The notes under the pieces are model-generated. The model had not been told where the DNA came from. It did no database searches and saw nothing but the letters and a program-made list of their open reading frames with translations. Both the position numbers and the translations under genes were made by a program. This document shows, in pieces, positions 1 through 6,114 of a stretch of 17,597 nucleotides of DNA (position 1 is the first letter of the stretch; every line of letters begins with the position of its first letter). The stretch covers positions 1 through 17,597 of the forward strand of contig CANFFZ010000041.1 of the NCBI GenBank assembly GCA_947446155.1, given 5' to 3'. This DNA is from Chloroflexota bacterium. GTDB taxonomy: Bacteria; Chloroflexota; Dehalococcoidia; UBA2979.

Positions 1-1219
1 CGATCTCGTAGCCGAGTGCGAACAACTCGAACCGCTCGACGGTGTCGGGATCGTCGGTCTTCTTCTTCGCGAGCGGTGAGAGCGCCGTCGGGTAGTCGAA
101 GACGAAGGTCGGCTGGATCAACTTCGGCTCGACGAACGTCGACATCAGCGCGTCGAGGATCGTGCCCCACGATGCGCCCTCGGTGATCGGGACGCGGCGC
201 TCGTGGGCGAGGGCGGCCAGCGCCTCGGTCGTCGGGTAGTCGCGGTAGTCGATGCCGGTGTGTTCAAGGAGTGCCGCGCGGTACGTCGTGCGCGCGAACG
301 GCGGCGCGAGCGAGACGTCCGGGCTGTCGGCGTGGACGAGGTTGGTGCTCCCCAGCACCTCGACGGCCACGCTGGAGATCAGCGCTTCCACCATCCGCGC
401 CACGTCCTCGTAGTCCGCGTACGCCTCGTAGGACTCGAGGAGCGTGAACTCCGGGTTGTGGCGGAAGGAGACGCCTTCGTTGCGGAAGACGCGGCCGATC
501 TCGAAGACCTTCTCGAAGCCGCCGACGAGGAGGCGCTTGAGGTGGAGTTCGAGGGAGATGCGCAGGAAGAAGTCGCGGTCGAGGGCGTTGTGGTGGGTCG
601 TGAACGGCCGCGCCGCCGCGCCACCGGCATGGTCCTGCAGGACCGGCGTCTCGACCTCCAGGAAGCCGCGGTTGAGGAAGAAGCGCCGCACCGCGCTGAC
701 GATCTGCGATCGCTGCGTCGCGATGACCATCGATCGCTCGTTGGCGAGCAGATCGAGGTAACGCTGGCGGGCGCGCGTCTCGGGGTCTTTGAGGCCAGCC
801 CACTGGTCGGGGAGCGGCAGCAAGGTCTTTGTGATGACTCGCCAGGTGGTGACGGCCACGGTGACCTCGCCGGTGCGGGTGCGGAAGAGCGTGCCGCCGA
901 CCTCCAGGAAGTCGCCGAGGTCGACGAGCGAGAGCGCCTCGAAGGTGTCGAGGTGGTCACGGCGGAAGTGAAGTTGGATGCGCCCGGTGGCGTCACGGAC
1001 GTCGAGGAAGGCGGCCTTGCCCATGATCCGCTGGGCGGTGACGCGGCCGACCACGGAGACCTCGATGTTGCCTTCGGGCTCGCCGGCGTCGACGAAGGCG
1101 GCGACGGCCTGCGCAGCGGTGTGCGTGCGCCTGACGCGCGCGGGGTAGGGGTCGCCCGCCTCCAGGAGACGAGCGCGCTTGTCGAGGCGCTGCTGGAAGA
1201 GTTCGCGCTCAGATGGCAT
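1..1219 (-). CDS. lysS: Lysine--tRNA ligase, class II (3' end outside window)
   Basis: Class II lysyl-tRNA synthetase, which charges tRNA-Lys in the cytoplasm. The first 406 codons are visible; the family is about 490-500 aa, so motif 3 and the C-terminus lie beyond the left edge. The N-terminus (MPSERELFQQRLDKRARLLE) leads into an OB-fold anticodon-binding domain (about residues 45-140, with GKAAFLDVRDATGRIQLHF). Class II motif 2 lies near residues 240-260 (VFEIGRVFRNEG, then HNPEFTLLESYEAY). The last visible stretch contains FDYPTALSPLAKKK and VERFELF, both typical of LysS. The ATG at 1219 lies 48 nt downstream of the greA stop, so the two genes form a greA-lysS operon. No clear Shine-Dalgarno precedes this ATG, and the only nearby upstream ATG soon meets a stop. 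Identification is secure; the exact start is less so. Confidence 0.95.
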   Translation of the reverse strand, partial: MPSERELFQQRLDKRARLLEAGDPYPARVRRTHTAAQAVAAFVDAGEPEGNIEVSVVGRVTAQRIMGKAAFLDVRDATGRIQLHFRRDHLDTFEALSLVDLGDFLEVGGTLFRTRTGEVTVAVTTWRVITKTLLPLPDQWAGLKDPETRARQRYLDLLANERSMVIATQRSQIVSAVRRFFLNRGFLEVETPVLQDHAGGAAARPFTTHHNALDRDFFLRISLELHLKRLLVGGFEKVFEIGRVFRNEGVSFRHNPEFTLLESYEAYADYEDVARMVEALISSVAVEVLGSTNLVHADSPDVSLAPPFARTTYRAALLEHTGIDYRDYPTTEALAALAHERRVPITEGASWGTILDALMSTFVEPKLIQPTFVFDYPTALSPLAKKKTDDPDTVERFELFALGYEI

Positions 1220-1245
1220 GTGGGTAGTAACGCATACGCGCGGGG

Positions 1246-1259
1246 GAGACGCACGTCTC
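1246..1259 (-). other. Small intercistronic hairpin between greA and lysS
   Basis: Inverted repeat GAGAC / GTCTC with a 4-nt loop, between the greA stop and the lysS start. It has no U-tract, so it is not an obvious terminator. It could be an mRNA-processing or stability element, or chance. Confidence 0.3.
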
Positions 1260-1267
1260 AGCCGGGG

Positions 1268-1744
1268 CTAGGTGTGGATGGTCGTGATCGTGAGTTCGAG
1301 GTCGCCGGCGGGGGCCTGGATCATGACCTTCTCGCCCTTTTTCTTGCCGAGCAGGGCGCGGCCGACCGGGGACTTGTGCGAGATCCGCCCCTGTGTGGGG
1401 TCAGCCTCGGTGGGCCCGACCAGCTGGTACTTGCGGGCCTTGCCGTCTTTGCCCTTGACGGACACGGTGGAGCCGACCTGGACGGTCTTTGACTTGGCGG
1501 CCGACACCTCGTCGATGATCGTGGCGGACTCGAGGATGCGCTCGACCTTGGCGATGCGGCCTTCGAGGAAGGCCTGCTGGTTCTTGGCGTCCTCGTACTG
1601 GGCGTCCAGTTGGTCCGGGCCGAGTTCCTGAGCCTCGCGGATCGTCTCGGCCACTTCGGCACGTTTCACGGTGCGAAGTTCCTGCAGTTCTTCTTCGAGC
1701 CGGATGAATCCTGCTTTCGTGAGCAGGACGGGTTCGTCAGTCAT
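1268..1744 (-). CDS. greA: Transcription elongation factor GreA/GreB family
   Basis: 158 aa, the usual GreA length. GreA enters the RNA polymerase secondary channel and stimulates cleavage of backtracked RNA. An N-terminal antiparallel coiled coil (about residues 10-75, with LLTKAGFIRLEEELQEL and AKNQQAFLEGRI) is followed by a C-terminal FKBP-like domain (about 80-158, with VGPTEADPTQGRISHKSPVG and the GKKKGE turn). The ATG at 1744 fits family length and has GGGAG 7 nt upstream; a longer frame to 1795 only adds leader sequence. Oddity: the coiled-coil tip reads GPDQLDAQY where most GreA proteins read GDLxENAEY. The two acidic residues that coordinate catalytic Mg2+ (E. coli D41/E44) are therefore Pro43 and Leu46, while Asp44 and Asp47 sit one residue along. 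It is first in an operon with lysS and has its own promoter and structured leader. Confidence 0.93.
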   Translation of the reverse strand: MTDEPVLLTKAGFIRLEEELQELRTVKRAEVAETIREAQELGPDQLDAQYEDAKNQQAFLEGRIAKVERILESATIIDEVSAAKSKTVQVGSTVSVKGKDGKARKYQLVGPTEADPTQGRISHKSPVGRALLGKKKGEKVMIQAPAGDLELTITTIHT

Positions 1745-1756
1745 GGGAAACTCCCT

Positions 1757-1833
1757 GCGGCCTGCAGCCGCGAAGCAGAAGCCCGGCGCCCTCACGGGCC
1801 GCCGGGCAAGAGATCGACTGGGAGCGAGGCTCC
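1757..1833 (-). promoter_or_regulatory. Hairpin-rich 5' leader of greA
   Basis: Read on the minus strand, the roughly 90-nt leader holds three successive inverted repeats. The first is a 5-bp stem at 1833-1821 (GGAGC/GCTCC). The second is a strong stem of about 11 bp with one bulge at 1807-1781 (arm GCCCGGC plus GGCCC, 4-nt loop). The third is a 5-bp stem at 1771-1757 (GCGGC/GCCGC), immediately before the GGGAG ribosome binding site. No U-tract follows any stem. E. coli greA also has an attenuating leader (GraL), so regulation by this leader is plausible but inferred. Confidence 0.4.
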
Positions 1834-1843
1834 GTCACTAAGG

Positions 1844-1873
1844 ATGCTAGCGGATGCTCCGTTTACCTCGCAA
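1844..1873 (-). promoter_or_regulatory. Candidate sigma70-type promoter of greA-lysS
   Basis: On the minus strand, TTGCGA (1873-1868) and TAGCAT (1849-1844) are separated by 18 bp. This would put the transcription start near 1837, about 93 nt upstream of the greA ATG. The match is moderate. Confidence 0.45.
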
Positions 1874-1891
1874 ACAGACAGTACCGGCCAA

Positions 1892-1908
1892 CTGTGAGGA
1901 ATCTGTGA
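1892..1908 (+). promoter_or_regulatory. CTGTGA direct repeat with 11-bp period, candidate operator
   Basis: CTGTGA occurs at 1892-1897 and again at 1903-1908. The start-to-start distance of 11 bp is one helical turn, the spacing typical of OmpR/PhoB-type response-regulator boxes. It lies where an activator would sit just upstream of the -35 region of the protease promoter, which lacks a recognisable -35. The regulator is unknown. Confidence 0.35.
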
Positions 1909-1931
1909 AGCCCAGTCCTGTCGAATCTCGG

Positions 1932-1940
1932 TGGTAAACT
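1932..1940 (+). promoter_or_regulatory. Candidate extended -10 promoter of the protease operon
   Basis: TGG followed by TAAACT (1935-1940) forms an extended -10 element with no recognisable -35 at the right distance. The transcription start would be near 1947. Weak evidence on its own; it gains some weight from the direct repeat just upstream. Confidence 0.3.
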
Positions 1941-2057
1941 CAGTGCCGGCGGGGTACCGGGCATACGGCCCGCGCGGGAGCATGCCCCATCTCCATCAAT
2001 CCCGACCTCGAATCACCACCGCCTCTTCCTCCACCGCCGCCGCGTCCCGCGCGAGGC

Positions 2058-3179
2058 GTGGGGATGCCCGTCCTCCTCATGGTGAGCGTGCTCGCGGTCG
2101 CCTTCGGGGCGGTGGCGGGCGGACTCGCGGGGCGGGCGACGGGGAGCGGCAATTCGCCTGGTGGCGCTGCGGGTGTCTCCACCGCGACGCCCTCCCCGAC
2201 GCCGTTCGCGCCGCAGGGCGGGGCGGGGATGACGAGGGCCGCCGAGCGTGCGCTGGCCTCGGTGGTGACGGTGATCGCGGAGTTGCCGCCCTCGGTGGAC
2301 TCTTCGGGTGGCCGCACGGAGCAGACGAACGCGGGTACTGGCATCGTCATCGGCGAGGACGGCCTGATCCTCACCAACTTCCACGTGGTCAGCGGTGCTT
2401 CGCGCGTGCGCGTGCTGCTGCCAAGTGGCGAGTCGCGCGAGGCGACGTTCATCGCGGACGACTCGCCGTATCAGGACATGGCGTTGCTCTCGATCCCGGC
2501 GGGGGGGTTGAAGGCCGCGGTGCTGGGATCCTCGGCGGCTCTGCGTCCCGGTGAGCCGCTGATCGCGATCGCGAGCGGCGTGAACTCGGTCCAGAACCAG
2601 GTGAAGGCCGGTGTCGTCTCCGCAACGAACGTGGAACTCGTGCGGCCCGGGCTGATCCTCAAGGGGATGATCCAGACCGACGCGGCCGTGAACCACGGCG
2701 ACTCCGGCGGCGCCCTGGTCAATGCGAACGGCGAGGTGGTCGGCGTGCTGACGACGATCGTCCGCGCTCAGCCGCGCGGCGACATCGTCGAGGGTGTCGC
2801 CCTGTGCCATGCGATCGACGACCTGAAGCCGGTGATCGAGGCGATCCGCAGCACCGGCTCGAACCCACGCCCGCGCATCGGCATTGAGCGGTTCAACACG
2901 CACCACCGCCTGCTGACGGCGACCGAGGCAGCGCAACTGCGCGTGCGGCCGAGCGAGGGCGTGGTCGTGACGCGTGTCGAGGCGGCCAGCCCCGCCGAGG
3001 CCGCGGGGATCCGCGTCGGGGATGTGATCCTCGGCATCGGGAACGCACGGATGTCACAGACCGAGCCATTCGTGAACCTGCTGGCGGCGGTCGGGACGAA
3101 TGAAGTGCGCCTGACGGTGGTGCGCGACGGCCAGGCGCGACCGATCGCGGTGACGCCTCGGCCGGTTCGTCGGTCGTAG
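2058..3179 (+). CDS. Membrane-anchored HtrA/DegP-like serine protease (S1C) with PDZ domain
   Basis: Trypsin-fold protease for extracytoplasmic protein quality control. Counting from the GTG at 2058, a hydrophobic anchor (about 4-25) is followed by a Ser/Thr/Pro/Gly linker (28-57). The protease domain (about 60-260) carries the full triad: His109 in LTNFHVVSG, Asp140 in YQDMALLSI and Ser216 in HGDSGGALVN. One PDZ domain (about 298-365; EGVVVTRVEAASPAEAAGIR, GDVILGI) ends the protein. The start is uncertain. The same frame stays open upstream to 1938 and encodes a plausible cytoplasmic tail (INPDLESPPPLPPPPPRPAR), but without ATG, GTG, TTG or CTG. Usable starts are GTG 2058 or ATG 2064 (GAGG 7 nt upstream of the latter). 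An ATC at 1989, 8 nt after GGGAG, or a base indel near 1985 are alternatives. First gene of a tight operon with the next four genes. Confidence 0.9.
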   Translation: MGMPVLLMVSVLAVAFGAVAGGLAGRATGSGNSPGGAAGVSTATPSPTPFAPQGGAGMTRAAERALASVVTVIAELPPSVDSSGGRTEQTNAGTGIVIGEDGLILTNFHVVSGASRVRVLLPSGESREATFIADDSPYQDMALLSIPAGGLKAAVLGSSAALRPGEPLIAIASGVNSVQNQVKAGVVSATNVELVRPGLILKGMIQTDAAVNHGDSGGALVNANGEVVGVLTTIVRAQPRGDIVEGVALCHAIDDLKPVIEAIRSTGSNPRPRIGIERFNTHHRLLTATEAAQLRVRPSEGVVVTRVEAASPAEAAGIRVGDVILGIGNARMSQTEPFVNLLAAVGTNEVRLTVVRDGQARPIAVTPRPVRRS

Positions 3180-3188
3180 GGGCGGACG

Positions 3189-5048
3189 ATGCCGGCACGC
3201 TCACGCCTCCCCGTCCCACCCGAACGGCCCCGCTTCGACGCGGGCCCGGAGGACGACGGCTTTCCCGATGACGATACCCGTGCCCGGACGGGCGGCAGGC
3301 CGCCTCGACGGCCACGCAACTTCGATGACGACGGCGGGCACGAGGACGCGGGGCTCTTCCGGATGCTGGGGGTACTGGTGCTCGTGGCGGCGGTCGTCGT
3401 CGCCCTCGTACTCCCGGCGTCACCGATCCGCGTGATCGGTCGTGGCGGGGGTGAGGAGTCCGCGGGCCAGGGCGTCAGTGCGCGATCGCGTGGCGATCTG
3501 CCCGCGCTTCCGGGTGGCCTGAGCGCCGTGAGCCGGCTGTACGACCTGGCCGTGCCCAACGACCTCGGTGGCACGCAGATGATCGAGATCGCGCTGAGCG
3601 GACACCTCGATGATGGCAACAACCTCGCGTTCTACGCATACGAAGACGAGCGGTGGAAACGGCTCGCGGTCGCGACGCTTACGGCGGACGGGAAGCACGC
3701 CTCTGGCGAGTTGCCGTACCCACCGAAGTCGGTCGCGGTGTTGCGTTCGACTGCGACCGCACGCTCGCTCGGCCTGATCGTGAGCGCGGGGCAGGCGCCC
3801 GAAGCGCGCTCGCTCGCCGGGGCCTCGGTGATCGCCGTACGCGGGGCGGTACTGGGCAAGGACGCGAAGGCGGTGACGCTGCGCGAGGGGGGACTGGCAC
3901 CGGCGGTCAAAGCCGCGGGTGGCAAGCCGGTGTACTTGCTGGTCGAGCCCGGAACCGATGTGAGCGACGTCGGGTCGCAGCTGGGCGGCGACCTCGCGAC
4001 CTCGATGGTGGCCGCGGCGAAGGCATCGGGCGCGGCCGGTGTGCTGGTCGACCTCGGCGCGGTGCCGAAGGAACTGCGCGAGGGCGTCTCGCGCTTCGGC
4101 GCAGATCTGGGCGCCCGGTTGCGCGCGGAACGCCTCGGTTTCCTGGTCGCGGTGCCGGCGTCCGGTCGCGATGGCGGTGCGTACGACTGGAAGGCGCTGC
4201 TCGGCGTTGCGGACGGCCTGTGGCTGGTGCCGCGGGTGGACGCGGGGACGTACTACGCCGACGTGGACGCCACACTCGATGGCGCGCGCGACGCGGGTGT
4301 CGACCTGGCCCGGGTGGCGCTCGTCCTCGACCGGCGGTCGCAGGAGACGGTGCCGGGGCAGCGCTCGATGTTGTCACGCAAGGAAGCCCTCACCCTTGCG
4401 AGCGCCATCCAGCGCGGTGCGGACAGCGGCACCGGCGGCAGTTCCACGGTCAATCTGAGCGGGCCGTTCCTGGCTGGGAGTGGCGGGGGCCTGCGCTGGG
4501 ACGACGGCGCGAAGGCAGTGGGATACCAGTTCACCGAGGGCGGCAAGCCACACGCCGTCTGGATCGAGAACCGCTTCTCCGCGGCGTTCCGGCTTGACCT
4601 CGCCAGCCGCGCTGGCCTCGGCGGGGTGGTCGTCGATCAGGCCGAGGCGGACGAGACGCTGGCGGACGTGGCGGACGCCGCGACCGCGTTCGCGCAGGGG
4701 TCACCTCCGAAGTTGGAGCGGCCGTTCGGGCCGTACCTCGTCCCGTGCTGGGAAGCGCTCGGCGGCGGGACGATCGACGGCGCCTCGGCATGCTGGGCGC
4801 AAGATTACCCGACGCTCTCCGCAGTATGGCGCGCCCCGAAGGCGGGAGGCGCGTACACGGTCCGGCTCGTGGTGTCGGATGGAGTCGCGTTCGTCGGGCA
4901 GGAACTGTCGATCCGCGTGACATCGAGCGGGCAGGCGGAGGCGGGCGGCGGTGCGACGGCGACAGCGACACCGGCCTCGCGCTCGACTCCCGGGCCGCCG
5001 ACGGCGACATCCACGGGCGGCCTGCCGCCCGGCCCGGCGGGGAACTAG
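3189..5048 (+). CDS. Membrane-anchored GH18-like (YaaH/chitinase-fold) protein, probably non-catalytic
   Basis: 619 aa. An acidic, Pro/Arg-rich cytoplasmic segment (1-55) precedes one transmembrane helix (about 57-77, MLGVLVLVAAVVVALVLP). An extracellular region of about 110-200 of unclear fold follows. Residues about 210-500 resemble the TIM barrel of GH18/YaaH-type glycosidases: VKAAGGKPVYLLVEP, GVLVDLGAVPKELREGVSRF, then HAVWIENRFSAAFRLDLASR with AGLGGVVV. A putative Ig/PKD-like domain (about 505-578) and a low-complexity Thr/Ala/Pro/Ser tail end the protein. In active GH18 enzymes the strand-4 motif is DxxDxDxE; here the catalytic Glu position is Gly (VDLGA, 287-291). A cell-wall glycan-binding or scaffolding role is therefore more likely than hydrolysis, by inference. 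The ATG is 9 nt after the protease stop and rsmD starts 2 nt after this stop. The fold assignment rests on motif resemblance only. Confidence 0.7.
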   Translation: MPARSRLPVPPERPRFDAGPEDDGFPDDDTRARTGGRPPRRPRNFDDDGGHEDAGLFRMLGVLVLVAAVVVALVLPASPIRVIGRGGGEESAGQGVSARSRGDLPALPGGLSAVSRLYDLAVPNDLGGTQMIEIALSGHLDDGNNLAFYAYEDERWKRLAVATLTADGKHASGELPYPPKSVAVLRSTATARSLGLIVSAGQAPEARSLAGASVIAVRGAVLGKDAKAVTLREGGLAPAVKAAGGKPVYLLVEPGTDVSDVGSQLGGDLATSMVAAAKASGAAGVLVDLGAVPKELREGVSRFGADLGARLRAERLGFLVAVPASGRDGGAYDWKALLGVADGLWLVPRVDAGTYYADVDATLDGARDAGVDLARVALVLDRRSQETVPGQRSMLSRKEALTLASAIQRGADSGTGGSSTVNLSGPFLAGSGGGLRWDDGAKAVGYQFTEGGKPHAVWIENRFSAAFRLDLASRAGLGGVVVDQAEADETLADVADAATAFAQGSPPKLERPFGPYLVPCWEALGGGTIDGASACWAQDYPTLSAVWRAPKAGGAYTVRLVVSDGVAFVGQELSIRVTSSGQAEAGGGATATATPASRSTPGPPTATSTGGLPPGPAGN

Positions 5049-5050
5049 CG

Positions 5051-5611
5051 GTGCTCCGAGTGATCGGCGGAAGCGCTCGCGGCGTACTGCTGCGGATGCC
5101 GCCCCGCGCGGGGACGCGCCCGACCTCCGGGCGGCTGCGTGAGGCGCTGTTCTCCATGCTCGCGAGCGCGGGGGCCGATGGTGCGCGCGTCCTCGACCTC
5201 TATGCGGGCAGCGGCGCGCTGGGGATCGAGGCCCTCTCCCGATGGGAGGGCTACGCGACATTTGTCGAGTCCGACGCGCGCGCCGCTGCGGTGGTACGGG
5301 AAAACCTTCACCGGGCGAAGTTCGACGAGCAGGCGGAGGTGGTGGTGGCGCGGGTGGGGCGTTGGTTGGCGATGGGCGGTGAGCCGTACACGCTCGTACT
5401 CGCTGATCCACCCTATGATGACGGTGCCTCGTGGGCCGCGATCGAGCAGACCGTCGCGGGCGCGCTGACGCCAGACGCGATGATCGTCGTGGAACATGAC
5501 GCCCGGCTCACACCGCCGGAGACACTGGCAGGGCGCGAGTGCTGGCGTAACCGCCGGCAGGGCGCCGGTGCGGTGGCGATCTATCGTGCTCGAGCGGAGG
5601 AGGCTGCATGA
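5051..5611 (+). CDS. rsmD: 16S rRNA (guanine(966)-N2)-methyltransferase RsmD
   Basis: 186 aa Rossmann-fold, SAM-dependent methyltransferase that makes m2G966 in 16S rRNA. The N-terminus VLRVIGGSARGVLLR and the segment RPTSGRLREALFSML are hallmarks of RsmD. SAM motif I is VLDLYAGSGALGIEALSRW, and the catalytic N-methyltransferase motif is LADPPYDD. The GTG at 5051, 2 nt after the upstream stop with GGGGA about 8 nt before it, gives the normal family length; the frame is open further upstream but only inside the preceding gene. The stop overlaps the coaD start by ATGA, so the two are translationally coupled. rsmD-coaD adjacency is common across bacteria. Confidence 0.95.
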   Translation: MLRVIGGSARGVLLRMPPRAGTRPTSGRLREALFSMLASAGADGARVLDLYAGSGALGIEALSRWEGYATFVESDARAAAVVRENLHRAKFDEQAEVVVARVGRWLAMGGEPYTLVLADPPYDDGASWAAIEQTVAGALTPDAMIVVEHDARLTPPETLAGRECWRNRRQGAGAVAIYRARAEEAA

Positions 5612-6084
5612 CCGTCGCGCTGTACGCGGGACGTTTTGACCCCGTGACCAACGGCCATCTGGACGTGGTGGCCCGCGCGGCCTCGGTCTTTGCTGAGGTC
5701 GTGGTGGGCATGGCGGCCAGCCGGTCCGCGATCTTCACGATCGAAGAACGCACCTCGATGTTCGAGACGGCCGCGCGGAACGCCGGCCTCACGAACGTGC
5801 GCTTCGCCGCGATCACCGGGTTGACCGTGGACGAGGCGCGCAAGCAGGGCGCGAGCGTGATCGTGCGTGGCCTGCGCGCGGGTGACTTCGCCTACGAGTT
5901 CGACATGGCGCTGATGAACCGCGACATGGCCCCGGACGTCGAGTCGGTCTATCTGATGACGGCGCTGGAGCATCTGTTCGTCTCGGGGACACGTATCCGC
6001 GAACTCGCCTCGTTTGGGCGGGACGTGAGCAAGTTCGTGCCGCCCGGAGTGAATGACGCGTTGCGCAAAAAGTTCCAGTCCTGA
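5608..6084 (+). CDS. coaD: Pantetheine-phosphate adenylyltransferase (coenzyme A biosynthesis)
   Basis: 158 aa, exactly family size. It transfers AMP from ATP to 4'-phosphopantetheine, giving dephospho-CoA, in the cytoplasm. Visible motifs are the nucleotidyltransferase signature YAGRFDPVTNGHLDVV (TxGH type, His17), the substrate-binding RGLRAGDFAYEFDMALMNR, and the C-terminal S-x-T-x-I-R element as VSGTRIREL followed by FGRDVSKFVPPGV. The ATG overlaps the rsmD stop (ATGA), and the ribosome binding site GGAGGA lies inside the end of rsmD. Confidence 0.96.
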   Translation: MTVALYAGRFDPVTNGHLDVVARAASVFAEVVVGMAASRSAIFTIEERTSMFETAARNAGLTNVRFAAITGLTVDEARKQGASVIVRGLRAGDFAYEFDMALMNRDMAPDVESVYLMTALEHLFVSGTRIRELASFGRDVSKFVPPGVNDALRKKFQS

Positions 6085-6090
6085 TCGCAC

Positions 6091-6102
6091 GCCCGCGCGG
6101 GC
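6091..6102 (+). other. Perfect 12-bp GC palindrome in the coaD to coiled-coil gene spacer
   Basis: GCCCGCGCGGGC lies in the 30-nt spacer, directly before the GAGGAGG ribosome binding site of the next gene. No U-tract follows, so termination is unlikely. It may tune translation or be compositional. Confidence 0.3.
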
Positions 6103-6114
6103 GAGGAGGCTGCC

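Noticed and set aside
203..1492. Long plus-strand open frame over greA-lysS
   Set aside because: Antisense shadow produced by GC-rich codon bias; low-information Arg/Ala/Val-rich sequence with no family resemblance, while the opposite strand encodes clear LysS and GreA.
4745..5050. Longer rsmD start inside the GH18-like gene
   Set aside because: The frame is open but the extra sequence has no family match; GTG 5051 with a preceding SD gives normal RsmD length.
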